Source: Lacticaseibacillus chiayiensis (GTDB taxonomy: Bacteria > Bacillota > Bacilli > Lactobacillales > Lactobacillaceae). From it: DNA of 55,499 nucleotides. The DNA is taken from the NCBI RefSeq assembly GCF_004123795.1, contig NZ_MSSM01000002.1, positions 1 to 55,499 on the forward strand. Direction: 5' to 3'. Positions within the stretch are counted from its first letter, which is position 1. Every line of letters starts with the position of its first letter. Below are positions 41,283 to 49,710 of this stretch, one piece after another. The position numbers and the translations under genes were made by a program. The notes beneath the pieces are model-generated. The model was not told the origin of the DNA, did not search any database, and saw only the letters and a program-made list of their open reading frames with translations.

Positions 41283-42017
41283 TCAGAATAATTCAGTTTG
41301 GGTCGCGTGATGGTGCTTGATGCGGTCGAGGGCACGGCGCCAGTATTCTTCGCTAATTTCATAGCCGATGAAATGGCGGTCAGTGTCCATTGCGGCGATT
41401 GCGGTGGTGCCAGACCCCATACAGTTATCCAGTACGATCTCGCCGGGCTGGGTGTAAGTTTTGATGAGGTAGGCAAAGAGATCGACAGGCTTTTGCGTCG
41501 GGTGCCAGCCGGTGCGATCAGACTTGTAGTTGAGCACGTCAGACGGGTAGTTTGTCCACTCTTGCGTGTACGTGTCGGGCGCGTTCCACGGGTGCATTTG
41601 GTTGGCGTTTTCGTACTTACGGGAGTTGACGGTTTTGTTATAGGGGAGCAGTCCTTGGGGGAAGTAGTTCATGCCTTTGGTATCAGGGGAGTTACCAAAA
41701 TTGGCCGTTCCTGCTTTGGAGAAGACGAGAATCTCCTCAAAGCGGGATAACGGGCGGTTCTTGGCGTTGACGAAGTTAGTGAGGGTATTTTTGATCCAAA
41801 CCCATTTGTAGCGATACAAGGCTGGGTTTGAGTGCACTAAGTCCGCAGAGAAACGTTCGGTTGCGGTTAGCACGATCGCACCTTGAGGTTTGATGAGCCG
41901 TTCGTATTGGCCCCACAGGTGGGCAAACGGAATCACCTTGTCCCAAGCGTTGGCTGTGGTGCCATATGGCAAGTCGCACAGGATCATGTCGATGGAGGCT
42001 GTCGGTAAGTCCGCCAT
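41283..42017 (-). CDS. DNA adenine/cytosine-N4 methyltransferase
   Basis: 244 residues from the first ATG. It has the amino-methyltransferase catalytic motif DLPYGTTANAWD near the N-terminus and the SAM-binding DNCMGSGTTAIAAM near residue 204, the beta-class order; HPTQKP lies before the latter. It probably methylates a short site to protect the ICE DNA from restriction, since no nuclease partner is present. Oddity: the codons just upstream of the ATG (to about 42059) encode IIYNRDCLEG, the conserved family start, in frame, but no ATG, GTG or TTG precedes them. AAAGGAG lies before that segment, so a non-standard start (ATC) or a lost start codon is suggested. Confidence 0.85.
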   Translation of the reverse strand: MADLPTASIDMILCDLPYGTTANAWDKVIPFAHLWGQYERLIKPQGAIVLTATERFSADLVHSNPALYRYKWVWIKNTLTNFVNAKNRPLSRFEEILVFSKAGTANFGNSPDTKGMNYFPQGLLPYNKTVNSRKYENANQMHPWNAPDTYTQEWTNYPSDVLNYKSDRTGWHPTQKPVDLFAYLIKTYTQPGEIVLDNCMGSGTTAIAAMDTDRHFIGYEISEEYWRRALDRIKHHHATQTELF

Positions 42018-42071
42018 GCCCTCCAGACAATCGCGATTGTAGATGATGTCTAGTTCGATTGCGTTGATACT

Positions 42072-42145
42072 CCTTTAGTTGGATTTGTGACCATCACTCC
42101 TTTTTGAATTGCGATTGTTTTGGCGTGGTCAATCGCGACCGAATT
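42072..42145 (-). repeat. Duplicated leader sequence, copy 2
   Basis: Minus-strand counterpart of 41205-41275, lying between the small unknown gene and the methyltransferase. It ends in AAAAAGGAGTGATGGTCAC, which starts a 14-codon frame (MVTNPTKGVSTQSN) that stops inside the upstream extension of the methyltransferase. This may be a coupling leader peptide. Confidence 0.5.
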
Positions 42146-42147
42146 GG

Positions 42148-42474
42148 TTAATCGAAAAACAATTCGTCCACTGGTGTTGCAAAGACGGGCCAGCCTGATT
42201 CTTCGGCAGTTTGGTAAAGCAGTTGGTGCAGCTCGCCATAGTTCAAGGCGCGCCCATCGCGGCCAATTAGAGCCGTCGGGTGTTCTTGTTGCTGGTGCCG
42301 CCAAGCGATGTAGTCTTGTGCCGTGAAGCCAAGACTGTTCATGTCACAGATACGCCGGTACTTCTTGTGTTCGACCACACCGACTAGCGCGGCCTTGTAG
42401 ACGTAGATGTTCAGCACGCAGTCTTTGAATGCCTTGCCGCGCAGCGGGTGGGAAGCAAGCACGTCATTGACCAA
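42148..42474 (-). CDS. Unknown small protein between relaxase and methyltransferase
   Basis: About 108 residues, no transmembrane segment, no family recognised. The sequence has an N-terminal basic part (VLNIYVYKAALVGVVEHKKY) and a C-terminal part (ALNYGELHQLLYQTAEESGW). A TTG at 42474 lies eight bases after AGGAGG and is preferred over the GTG at 42483, which overlaps the ribosome binding site. The gene overlaps the relaxase stop. Probably co-expressed with it. Confidence 0.55.
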   Translation of the reverse strand: MVNDVLASHPLRGKAFKDCVLNIYVYKAALVGVVEHKKYRRICDMNSLGFTAQDYIAWRHQQQEHPTALIGRDGRALNYGELHQLLYQTAEESGWPVFATPVDELFFD

Positions 42475-43654
42475 ACATGTCACCTCCTAGTTCCTCGCTA
42501 CCGACAGTCTGCTGCTCAATCAACTTGAGGTGCTTGTCGGTCAGCTCGGCGTCCTTGATCATGAGCTGCAAGTCAGTCGTGCCGAAGTAGTTGTCAATTT
42601 CCTTGATAACCTTGAGCGTGGGCATGACCTGTTTTTGGAGCCACGCCTTGGTCTTATTCAGGTCAAAGGGTTGTGGATCGGTAGTCAGGCGGATTGGCTG
42701 GCGTCCTTTGCCAAGGAAGTATGCCCAACGTTCGTTGAGCGGCCACTTGAGGCGGCTTTTGTCCGGGACTTCATCAACAAACCGCATGTAGCGGGTGATG
42801 ATACCGAACGCGACTTTTTTGGCGTCACGTGTAATCAGCATGTTCTCAATCGCCTTGATCGCCCGCTCGTTTTTCAAACGAATTTCAAACCGGTTAATAA
42901 TCGGTGTGTCGGCAATCGAAATACCACGCTTGGCAGCTTGTTCGGCGGCCTTTTCGTAGATGCAGAAGTACACATCGCTTTTCATCGTGCCGACGTATAG
43001 CGTGTTGCCCCGGCCAGCCTCGTCGAGATCCACGAGCTTGCCTGATTGCAGTCCTTGGAACGACCGCATGACGGAAATACACTCGTTGTTCAGGCACTTA
43101 TCGACCAGCTCTGGAATACTTAGTAGGCCAACCATGTCGTTAATCGCGATATCGACCCGCTTGAAGATGCCGCCAGCTTCATCGACCCGAAGGAAGTAGT
43201 CGTACCAGTTTTCGCCGTGGCTAAGCAGAATGCCTTCAAACTCGCGGCAGCCTTGACCTTTCATCTCAACCAATGTGCCGAGGTTGGAGCCAACCGGTGC
43301 CACCATGACCTGAATGTTAGAGAAGATATACATGGCCGAATAGCCGTAGAAGCCGTGTTCCTCAAATATCAGGTGTTCTGGGGTCAAACCGAGAATCTTT
43401 GTGATCACGGCCCTGGCGTCATGTGTCGGGAACCGCACGCGCATGTAGTCAAACATCAGCGTCAGTTCAGGTTCGTCGTTCCAGTTCTTGAGCAGCCGGT
43501 CGATTTCCATTTGCAGCGAGGCACTAGGGTTCGTTTTACCGTTTTCCACTTGGACGTAATGCATCCGCGTGACACCTAAGCGCCGTGCGACTTGAGCTTG
43601 CGTCAGTCGTAGTTGTTTTCGCCGCAGCTTAATTTGTTCATGCCAAGAAATCAT
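42464..43654 (-). CDS. mobT: MobT-family relaxase / replication initiator (Tn916 Orf20-like)
   Basis: 396 residues. An Xre-type helix-turn-helix occupies residues 1-60 (LRRKQLRLTQAQVARRLGV, MHYVQVENG). The rest matches the Rep_trans (rolling-circle initiator) fold used by MobT: FKRVDIAINDMVGLLSI with the metal-side Asp, then CISVMRSFQGLQSG and TPIINRFEIRLKNERA. It nicks oriT, located just upstream at 43788-43812, and also allows rolling-circle replication of the circular ICE. GGAGG precedes the ATG. Confidence 0.92.
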   Translation of the reverse strand: MISWHEQIKLRRKQLRLTQAQVARRLGVTRMHYVQVENGKTNPSASLQMEIDRLLKNWNDEPELTLMFDYMRVRFPTHDARAVITKILGLTPEHLIFEEHGFYGYSAMYIFSNIQVMVAPVGSNLGTLVEMKGQGCREFEGILLSHGENWYDYFLRVDEAGGIFKRVDIAINDMVGLLSIPELVDKCLNNECISVMRSFQGLQSGKLVDLDEAGRGNTLYVGTMKSDVYFCIYEKAAEQAAKRGISIADTPIINRFEIRLKNERAIKAIENMLITRDAKKVAFGIITRYMRFVDEVPDKSRLKWPLNERWAYFLGKGRQPIRLTTDPQPFDLNKTKAWLQKQVMPTLKVIKEIDNYFGTTDLQLMIKDAELTDKHLKLIEQQTVGSEELGGDMFGQ

Positions 43655-43678
43655 TTTTAACCTCCGTTAATTTTTGGA

Positions 43679-43715
43679 CAAAAAAATGATGGATGCGAGG
43701 TGCAATCCATCATTT
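43679..43715 (-). terminator. Intrinsic terminator or attenuator directly before mobT
   Basis: On the minus strand AAATGATGGAT (43715-43705) and ATCCATCATTT (43694-43684) form an 11-base-pair stem followed by seven T, ending only about 15 bases before the mobT ribosome binding site. No room remains for a promoter after it, so mobT must be read by anti-termination or leakage. Relaxase synthesis may thus be attenuated. Confidence 0.65.
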
Positions 43716-43787
43716 TGTAATTATTCAATTTAAGCCTTTCATATCAGGCTTTCTACCTTGTGTTCAGGCACAGACGTTGTATTTAAT

Positions 43788-43812
43788 ACCCCCCTGTTAG
43801 AGTACTGGGGGT
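43788..43812 (-). other. oriT: Origin of transfer (oriT)
   Basis: On the minus strand ACCCCC AGTACT CTAACA GGGGGGT: a C-run / G-run inverted repeat with CTAACAGGGGGG, the same layout as the oriT of ICEBs1 and Tn916, where the relaxase nicks beside the G-run. It lies 134 bases upstream of the mobT start, the standard place. Confidence 0.85.
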
Positions 43813-43813
43813 A

Positions 43814-43837
43814 AGCGGTCGGCTGGCGCCGACCGCT
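43814..43837. repeat. Perfect inverted repeat next to oriT
   Basis: AGCGGTCGGC and GCCGACCGCT are 10-base arms around a TGGC loop, immediately beside the oriT hairpin. It may bind an accessory protein, act as a single-strand origin, or help terminate strand transfer. Confidence 0.55.
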
Positions 43838-44076
43838 GCCACTCACGCTTGCGGCTTTCGCGTTGCCCGCCGCGCGTGGCGGCAAGAAGGTTGCATACAG
43901 ATTCTTGATTGTACATGCGGAAGAATGCTCCTGAGCCAAGACTAATGTCATTTTTTGTGGATGTCTGGGGCAGAAATGCGCGGTATAATGAGCAGTGTAA
44001 AATGGGTTTAACATTACAAGGCAATGATGTATATGCGTTTTGATGAAAACCAGTGAGTGATTTTGGGGGAGTACAA

Positions 44077-46776
44077 ATGGAAAAAATGTCTAGTTGGTCT
44101 CGTTGGGATATGCATCTCCACACACCTGAGACCCATATGCAAGATCATTTTGTTGATGATGAGAACCTAAAAACAGACAAAGAGGCAGTTTGGAAACGGT
44201 ACTGTCGGGAACTTAATGAGTATGGTGCTGATGTTCTTGGAATCACCGACTATTTCTCAGCCAGCAATTTTTTTAAGTTACGAAAGTATCGTAATTCCTG
44301 GGGACTTAATTCTAACATCGTTTTATTCCCGAATATCGAAATCCGAGTAACGGATTTAGCTTCAAAAAAGCAGATTGAACATGGAAAGACGACCAGTTTT
44401 GTTAATTTGCACTTGATATTTAGCCCAGAAATTGAGGAAAAGACGCTAAATAAGTTTCTCCGGAGCGTAAAGGCTACAACGGCATCGGGGATGAAACTCA
44501 ACTACGTTGATGATATTGACAAAATCGTTCATGACAATAGAGTAGATTATATGCCCACTACCTCCGGCGTATTGGAAGCACTCCGGGATACATTTGGCAA
44601 TAACTATGCAGAGTCAGTTTTAATCATGCTTCCGAATAGTGGTGACGGTCCCAATCTTAGTGATGGCAACGGATCAATGAATGGAAAAGAATTCATTCAA
44701 GGTTCAGTTAACATCATTCAAGCGAAAACTTCCCAAGGAGAAACGGATCGGCAATTTCTGTTATCTGACAATAATCGCTTTGGTAAAGTCTTCCCGGCTA
44801 TTACCGGATGCGATGCACACCGGTATGAGCAGTTGCACGATTTTCCACAATCTTCTTTCACTTGGATTAAGGCCGAACAAACCTTCGAAGGGCTGAAACA
44901 AATTACGTATGAACCTGAGTTGCGTGTCAGAATTCAAGCTAATAAACCCGAACCCCCTGTAAAATCGAAAGTCATCAAGTCTCTCCAACTCAACAATTCC
45001 TCATTTGGAACCGATAAACTCGAATTCTCGGAAAGTTTGAATACTATCATCGGTGGTCGGTCGAGCGGCAAGTCTGTACTCCTTTCAGTAATTAGCAAAC
45101 TTGCAAGTGGCGTGGAACATTTTAAGAGTAACAATTCTAATTATGATGAGCTTATCAATCAACTGAGCGATAAGTGTGTGCTGGAATACGCGGACGGCAG
45201 TAAATCGAGCGCCGCGGGACGTATTAGGTTCATCTATCAAGATGGATTGCAAGAAATAGCCCGGGATGCACAACAACGCAATGACTTTATTGAAAATACA
45301 CTGTCAGCTTTAACCGATATTGATACCATCAAGGACAAGAATGACAATTATCGTCGACAAAAGCATGATTTGATTGTTAAAGAAGTTAGCCAACTCAAAT
45401 TGCTAAATCAGAAAATCAGCGATCAAGAGACAAAGCTGGATTCTCAGCAGGATATTCAAACAATTACAAGTAATATCGCGTCTTTAAACCAGAGTGTACA
45501 GAAGCTCCAGGAACAGTCCAATGTTGTTGATCAACAAGCCGTGGACCAGATGCTTGAGCAGGGACATACACTTCAGGCAGCAGCGAAAGAGGCGCAAGAT
45601 GATATCAAAGAGTTGATGCAACTCAACGAAGGAGATATCGTTCAGCTGAACCCACAAGCACGGCAATATACCCGACAGGTTGCTAAGGATATTTTAACTG
45701 ACTTTGTGGATCAGGTGAGTGCCTTGAATTCAGCATTAGAGGAGAAAGTGACCTCGCTGATTCAAACAAAGAAACAGTTTGTTGCAGCAAAAAACAAAGA
45801 GATTAAAGCATTGCTTGCTACTGAAATATACAAGCAATACCAGGATCAGCAAAAGCGGTCTCCTGAGCTTAAGAAATTTCAAAATATTCTTACTGAGCAA
45901 AAGCAAATACTCGAAGATACGACTGCTGCTATCGAGGCGCTTAAAAAGCTAAAAGTATCAAGGGATGAATTACTCGAACAGATGCTGGATGAGTTAACTT
46001 TTGATGACGCTCTATTCACAGAAGAAATCTATCAAACCGAAGATGGCAATCTAAAATTCGAAATTGTTTCTGCTATTGACCCCAACAAGTTAGTAAATCT
46101 CGTTAATTCGAACTTTAAGGTACACTCGGTCGCGTTTAAAACGAAGTTGGAAAACCTTGACTCTGAAGACGATTCCATCAATATTAATGATTTGGAATCT
46201 ATCAAAACGGACAGTATTCACGGAATGATGAAAAGAAGTTTGGAACTTAGCGATTTGTCATCATCCTCTGATTCTCCATTTCGTGCAGGCATTTCTCCGT
46301 ATTCATGGCTAGAACAGTTTTCTGAACTGGAATTTATTTCAACCAATTACAAGATCACCTATAAGGGACAGGATTTTTCGGAGATGTCAGAAGGCAAGCA
46401 AGCATTCATTCTGTTAATGATGCAGCTAAGTCTTGATAAAGCTGACAAGCCATTCCTAATTGATCAACCTGAAGACGAACTTGATAATAAGGCCATATAT
46501 GACGAACTCGTCTCGTATCTGAGACAGCAGAAACAACACCGACAATTATTCGTTGTTACTCATAATGCTAACGTGTTGGTCGGTGGGGACAGCGAGTGTG
46601 TGACTCTCGCCGAGGAAGTTATGGATTCGAATGTTACTAATGGCCGGCAATTTCAATACACTCAGGGCCCCATTGAAAACCCCACAATGCAGAACGCAAT
46701 TTGCGAAGTGTTGGAGGGAGGAAAACGCGCATTTCAGAAGCGTGAGGAACGCTATGCATTTAGTCGGGGCGTTTAA
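44077..46776 (+). CDS. PHP-domain AAA/SMC-like ATPase (TrlF-type), probable defence protein
   Basis: 899 residues. Residues 1 to about 300 form a PHP phosphoesterase domain (RWDMHLHTPETH with the HxH metal motif, VLGITDYFSASNF, GCDAHRYEQL). The rest is an SMC/RecF-like ATPase: Walker A IIGGRSSGKSVLLSVI near residue 330, a long coiled coil (about 430-620), then EMSEGKQAFILLMMQLSL and Walker B FLIDQPEDELDN, with a closing VVTHNANVLVGG. This layout matches TrlF-like and RloC-like anti-phage or anti-plasmid nucleases. GGGGGAG selects ATG 44077. It is the only rightward gene among the transfer genes, lower in GC, and splits mobT/oriT from tcpA, so it is a later insertion. Confidence 0.78.
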   Translation: MEKMSSWSRWDMHLHTPETHMQDHFVDDENLKTDKEAVWKRYCRELNEYGADVLGITDYFSASNFFKLRKYRNSWGLNSNIVLFPNIEIRVTDLASKKQIEHGKTTSFVNLHLIFSPEIEEKTLNKFLRSVKATTASGMKLNYVDDIDKIVHDNRVDYMPTTSGVLEALRDTFGNNYAESVLIMLPNSGDGPNLSDGNGSMNGKEFIQGSVNIIQAKTSQGETDRQFLLSDNNRFGKVFPAITGCDAHRYEQLHDFPQSSFTWIKAEQTFEGLKQITYEPELRVRIQANKPEPPVKSKVIKSLQLNNSSFGTDKLEFSESLNTIIGGRSSGKSVLLSVISKLASGVEHFKSNNSNYDELINQLSDKCVLEYADGSKSSAAGRIRFIYQDGLQEIARDAQQRNDFIENTLSALTDIDTIKDKNDNYRRQKHDLIVKEVSQLKLLNQKISDQETKLDSQQDIQTITSNIASLNQSVQKLQEQSNVVDQQAVDQMLEQGHTLQAAAKEAQDDIKELMQLNEGDIVQLNPQARQYTRQVAKDILTDFVDQVSALNSALEEKVTSLIQTKKQFVAAKNKEIKALLATEIYKQYQDQQKRSPELKKFQNILTEQKQILEDTTAAIEALKKLKVSRDELLEQMLDELTFDDALFTEEIYQTEDGNLKFEIVSAIDPNKLVNLVNSNFKVHSVAFKTKLENLDSEDDSININDLESIKTDSIHGMMKRSLELSDLSSSSDSPFRAGISPYSWLEQFSELEFISTNYKITYKGQDFSEMSEGKQAFILLMMQLSLDKADKPFLIDQPEDELDNKAIYDELVSYLRQQKQHRQLFVVTHNANVLVGGDSECVTLAEEVMDSNVTNGRQFQYTQGPIENPTMQNAICEVLEGGKRAFQKREERYAFSRGV

Positions 46777-46882
46777 AGAAATCGTTGCGACATTGAATTA
46801 CTTCAAATAGTTGTCCGAATTCATTAACTTTAAGATTTCAATGTGGTCATAGTGTAGCTTTTCGACCCCGCGACATCAAACA

Positions 46883-47158
46883 CTAGTCTTCCTCACCTTC
46901 ATCTGCGACATTGGTGTAAGTCATGGTCAAGCCGCCGTCATCGCCAGTGGTGACGTTGAACCAAAAGCGCTTCGGAAAACGGTCAGCGGTCAGACTACCG
47001 GGAGCGCCCATCCAGATTCGTGAATCCGGGTACTCGTGAGCGTGCATTGCCATCCATTTAAGTTGGTCTTCCGCGTCTTCGTCAGATTGGAAAGGCACGT
47101 TCTCGTGAAAGTCGTTGAGAAATTGCGAGCGGTTTTCGATTTTGACATCAGTGCTCAT
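46883..47158 (-). CDS. Small acidic protein, divergent member of the paralogue family
   Basis: 91 residues, net acidic (C-terminus ADEGEED). It shares with the four proteins encoded at 48533-49636 the order: helical N-terminus, IWMGAP, KRFWFNV and a final TYTNV. AGGAGG places the start at ATG 47158, overlapping the tcpA stop by 11 bases. Function unknown; the array is discussed as an anti-defence candidate. Confidence 0.7.
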   Translation of the reverse strand: MSTDVKIENRSQFLNDFHENVPFQSDEDAEDQLKWMAMHAHEYPDSRIWMGAPGSLTADRFPKRFWFNVTTGDDGGLTMTYTNVADEGEED

Positions 47159-48536
47159 TTGGCACCTCCTGTTCTGTTGGGGTTGCGGGTACGGTATTGA
47201 CTGCGGCACCAATTTCGGTGAGAAAATCATAGCCGCGTGGCACTAGTGGTGTGTAAAATTCAGAGATCACGCTACCGCCAGTATCGACGTATCCGCGTCC
47301 CTTGATTGGCTTTTGGAAGAAGTCCTTGTTGGTTTCACCAAACATCATGCTGTAACCAAGTTCACTCATGCGCCCGAGCGCAACGCGGAACATAAACTGG
47401 TCTCTGATCCCGTCGCCCAAATACTTTGCGTCAGGGCGTTGGCAAGCTAACACGAGGAAGAAGCCGGCTTGACGGCCCAGCATGACAATCTGTTTGAGTT
47501 TGGACATGACTTGCATGGCATCGCGGCCAAGCATGTCCATGAAGGCAACATATTCGTCAAAAATTAGGAAGTGGGCGGGTAGTCCAAGATAGGCGTAGTT
47601 CTCGCCGGTCTTGTATCCGTCCATTTGTTTCATTTTGTCGTTACGCGCCATCATGTCCTGATAGAAGGTTTCAAGTGCACCCAGCATGGCCTCCTTCTTC
47701 GAGTAGACACCTGGCATCACGTCAGCTAAATCGGCGAGGTCAGCATTTTTCGGGTCAAGAATAGTGAGCTGGGCACCGTCTTTCAGCAACGCCTCAATCA
47801 ACGTCAAAATGAAGTAGGTCTTCCCACCACCAGTCCCGCCAGCGATTAACATGTGGGGCAGCGCGTCGTAGTGCCAAGCGACAGTTTCCATGAGCTGCAT
47901 GGAGCCATGTTCACAGGTCACGTCGGTGACGGTGATACGCTTGCCGATAGTGTTGTACAGCAATGTGTATTCGACGTAAGAATCGTGCAGGTTCTTGTCG
48001 ACCAGCTCACAGTAAAGACCAGCTTCTAGCTTCTTTTCCAAGTGAAGGAGCTGGTCTTGATAGGAAGACATGACGATTTCAACGGAAACATGGATCAACC
48101 CGTCCTTGAGCCGGTAGTAAATCTTTGGGAAATGAGAAATCTTCTCTTTGGTACGTGTTGAGCCTAAGTCTTTGAAGAAACTCTCGCTGTTGGACTGGTC
48201 GGTTTGGTACCACTTGTTCTCCATGATCATGCGGGCGAGCTTTTGGCGATGTTCCATCTGCTTATAGGAATCCGCAAACCAAGTTCGGTATGCCCACAGT
48301 CCAGTACCAAAGAATAGTGCTGTGCATAAACTATTGATAATCAGCGGCAACCATGCCCAAGGCAAGGCCGCTACGTCCGACCAACTAAAGAATTTCCAGT
48401 TGATTTGTCTTAGCAGCGGCCAATAGGCAATGGCAGCTCCAGTTACCCACAAGCAAACCACAACCGTCATCGCCGTGTTGTAGAGTAAGTTACGTTGACG
48501 GGGATAGACCCGTGTACCGCGATACGTGAGTTTCAT
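47148..48536 (-). CDS. tcpA: FtsK/SpoIIIE-type coupling protein (TcpA, Tn916 Orf21)
   Basis: 462 residues. Two transmembrane helices near residues 22-42 and 62-85, then the FtsK-type ATPase: Walker A MLIAGGTGGGKTYFI near residue 235, FLIFDEYVAF as Walker B near residue 330 and MLGRQAGFFLVLACQRPD. It recognises the relaxase-DNA complex and pumps the strand into the channel. In Tn916 it is followed by oriT and orf20; here the paralogue gene and the PHP-AAA gene come between. Confidence 0.93.
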   Translation of the reverse strand: MKLTYRGTRVYPRQRNLLYNTAMTVVVCLWVTGAAIAYWPLLRQINWKFFSWSDVAALPWAWLPLIINSLCTALFFGTGLWAYRTWFADSYKQMEHRQKLARMIMENKWYQTDQSNSESFFKDLGSTRTKEKISHFPKIYYRLKDGLIHVSVEIVMSSYQDQLLHLEKKLEAGLYCELVDKNLHDSYVEYTLLYNTIGKRITVTDVTCEHGSMQLMETVAWHYDALPHMLIAGGTGGGKTYFILTLIEALLKDGAQLTILDPKNADLADLADVMPGVYSKKEAMLGALETFYQDMMARNDKMKQMDGYKTGENYAYLGLPAHFLIFDEYVAFMDMLGRDAMQVMSKLKQIVMLGRQAGFFLVLACQRPDAKYLGDGIRDQFMFRVALGRMSELGYSMMFGETNKDFFQKPIKGRGYVDTGGSVISEFYTPLVPRGYDFLTEIGAAVNTVPATPTEQEVPNEH

Positions 48537-48820
48537 TCGTCAATGTTCACTCCGTCGTAGCCAATCACGAGACCAAGTGGACTACTTGAAACGTTGAAAC
48601 TAAAGCGCGCGCCTTGAAGGTAGGCTTCGGGTTTCGCACACTGTTCACTGGCTAAAATCAGGTCACAAGCATTCATGCCAGCTTGAATCGCGTGATTAGC
48701 TGCGTCGATTAAGTTGATGATGACGTCACCAGTGGGTGATGCACCGTTGTCAAAATCAGCGATGTGTTCGTAGTGAAGTTGAAAGTCGTCCAAGTTGACG
48801 AGGGTTACTTGATCATTCAT
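48533..48820 (-). CDS. Small acidic paralogue, copy 1
   Basis: 95 residues, acidic. Shares RFSFNV and VIGYDGVNIDE at the C-terminus with its neighbours (xxFxFN...Y.GV). The middle has a helix (VIINLIDAANHAIQAG). AAAGGAG eight bases before the ATG at 48820 selects that start. Overlaps tcpA by 4 bases. No known family recognised. Confidence 0.68.
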   Translation of the reverse strand: MNDQVTLVNLDDFQLHYEHIADFDNGASPTGDVIINLIDAANHAIQAGMNACDLILASEQCAKPEAYLQGARFSFNVSSSPLGLVIGYDGVNIDE

Positions 48821-48839
48821 AGACATTCTCCTTTGGGCG

Positions 48840-49088
48840 TTACTTGACGCCAATATATTTGATAGCGGGTTGTCGGTCTTCGGTGTCGATATTGAAACTG
48901 AACTCTTTGGATTCATGATCGCGGGTACATTCGCCGTCTACCCAAATAGAAAACGGTTCGCCAGCAGTTGCCTGCTCGGCAGCCATCAACACCATGTCGA
49001 TCAAAGCGTCCGGGCTAGGATCCTGGAAATCAGGGTCAACTAGCGCGGGGTAGTCTTCCAAGAATCCGTCGATATTCATTGCGGACAT
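48840..49088 (-). CDS. Small acidic paralogue, copy 2
   Basis: 82 residues, strongly acidic. Order of shared features: FLEDYPALV, a helix LIDMVLMAAEQATAG, SIWVDGE, KEFSFNI, IKYIGV. AAAGGAG seven bases before ATG 49088. Function unknown. Confidence 0.7.
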   Translation of the reverse strand: MSAMNIDGFLEDYPALVDPDFQDPSPDALIDMVLMAAEQATAGEPFSIWVDGECTRDHESKEFSFNIDTEDRQPAIKYIGVK

Positions 49089-49122
49089 TTTCGAGCTCCT
49101 TTCATTTGTGATAATACGAAAT

Positions 49123-49380
49123 TCATTCCACACCCATATAAATCACGGTGTCTTCAAGCAAGTTGAAAATAAATTCCTTTGGTTCGCCATCAATCGTGTT
49201 GTCATCAACCCAGACAATGAATTGACCGTCCATTGCCTGTGCTGCGGCATCAGCGACCAATTCCTGTAAAAAATCAGCGTTTGGGGGAACGCTATCCGTT
49301 CTGACAAGTCTGATGTAGTCTTCGATGAATTCGGTGATTTCAAAATTTTGTGGTTGAATCGATCTCACATCCTTATTCAT
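49123..49380 (-). CDS. Small acidic paralogue, copy 3
   Basis: 85 residues, acidic. Shared order: FIEDYIRLV, helix LQELVADAAAQAMDG, IVWVDDN, KEFIFNL, VIYMGVE. Closest in sequence to copy 2. ATG 49380 overlaps the stop of copy 4 (ATGAATAA), so it is translated by coupling. Confidence 0.7.
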   Translation of the reverse strand: MNKDVRSIQPQNFEITEFIEDYIRLVRTDSVPPNADFLQELVADAAAQAMDGQFIVWVDDNTIDGEPKEFIFNLLEDTVIYMGVE

Positions 49381-49636
49381 CGCTGACGCCCAGATACGAG
49401 AGCCGTAAGCCATCTTCACCTTCGTATGAAGTGAACGAGAACAACTTATTCATGCCGTCGTTGGTCTGTTCGCTGTCGATATGCAGGTGTTGGTAGGATT
49501 CAGGGCTTTCTTCCATGAGTTCCACCATGTCTTGCAGGATCTCGTCTGGGTCGAGGCGGTAGTCATTGTCGATTTCTTCGTTATAGTCGTCGATGAACAC
49601 TTCACGACCAACTACGGTCAGGGTGGAAGTCATCAT
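49373..49636 (-). CDS. Small acidic paralogue, copy 4
   Basis: 87 residues, the most acidic of the set (FIDDYNEEIDNDY, DPDEILQDMVELMEE). Shared C-terminal order: KLFSFTS, LRLSYLGV. First gene of the array, after AAAGGAG. Function unknown; charge and size are like DNA-mimic or inhibitor proteins. Confidence 0.7.
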   Translation of the reverse strand: MMTSTLTVVGREVFIDDYNEEIDNDYRLDPDEILQDMVELMEESPESYQHLHIDSEQTNDGMNKLFSFTSYEGEDGLRLSYLGVSDE

Positions 49637-49710
49637 CTGTGATCAACTCCTTTCGTGAGTGGTAAGCAACCGCCGCAGCGGGCGGCGCGCGAGAGGAGTG
49701 GGGCAATGAG

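Larger units (their letters stand above)
43655..44076. promoter_or_regulatory. Non-coding region between mobT and the defence gene
   Basis: About 420 bases. It contains the mobT attenuator, a small hairpin (AAGCCT / AGGCTT, 43733-43752), oriT, a second strong hairpin, and a TATAAT at 43984-43989 that may be the -10 box of the defence gene; no good -35 box is seen. No reading frame here is convincing. Confidence 0.5.

Noticed and set aside
43739-44123. Small minus-strand open frames over oriT
   Set aside because: They run through the oriT hairpins, lack ribosome binding sites and overlap the promoter and start of the PHP-AAA gene.
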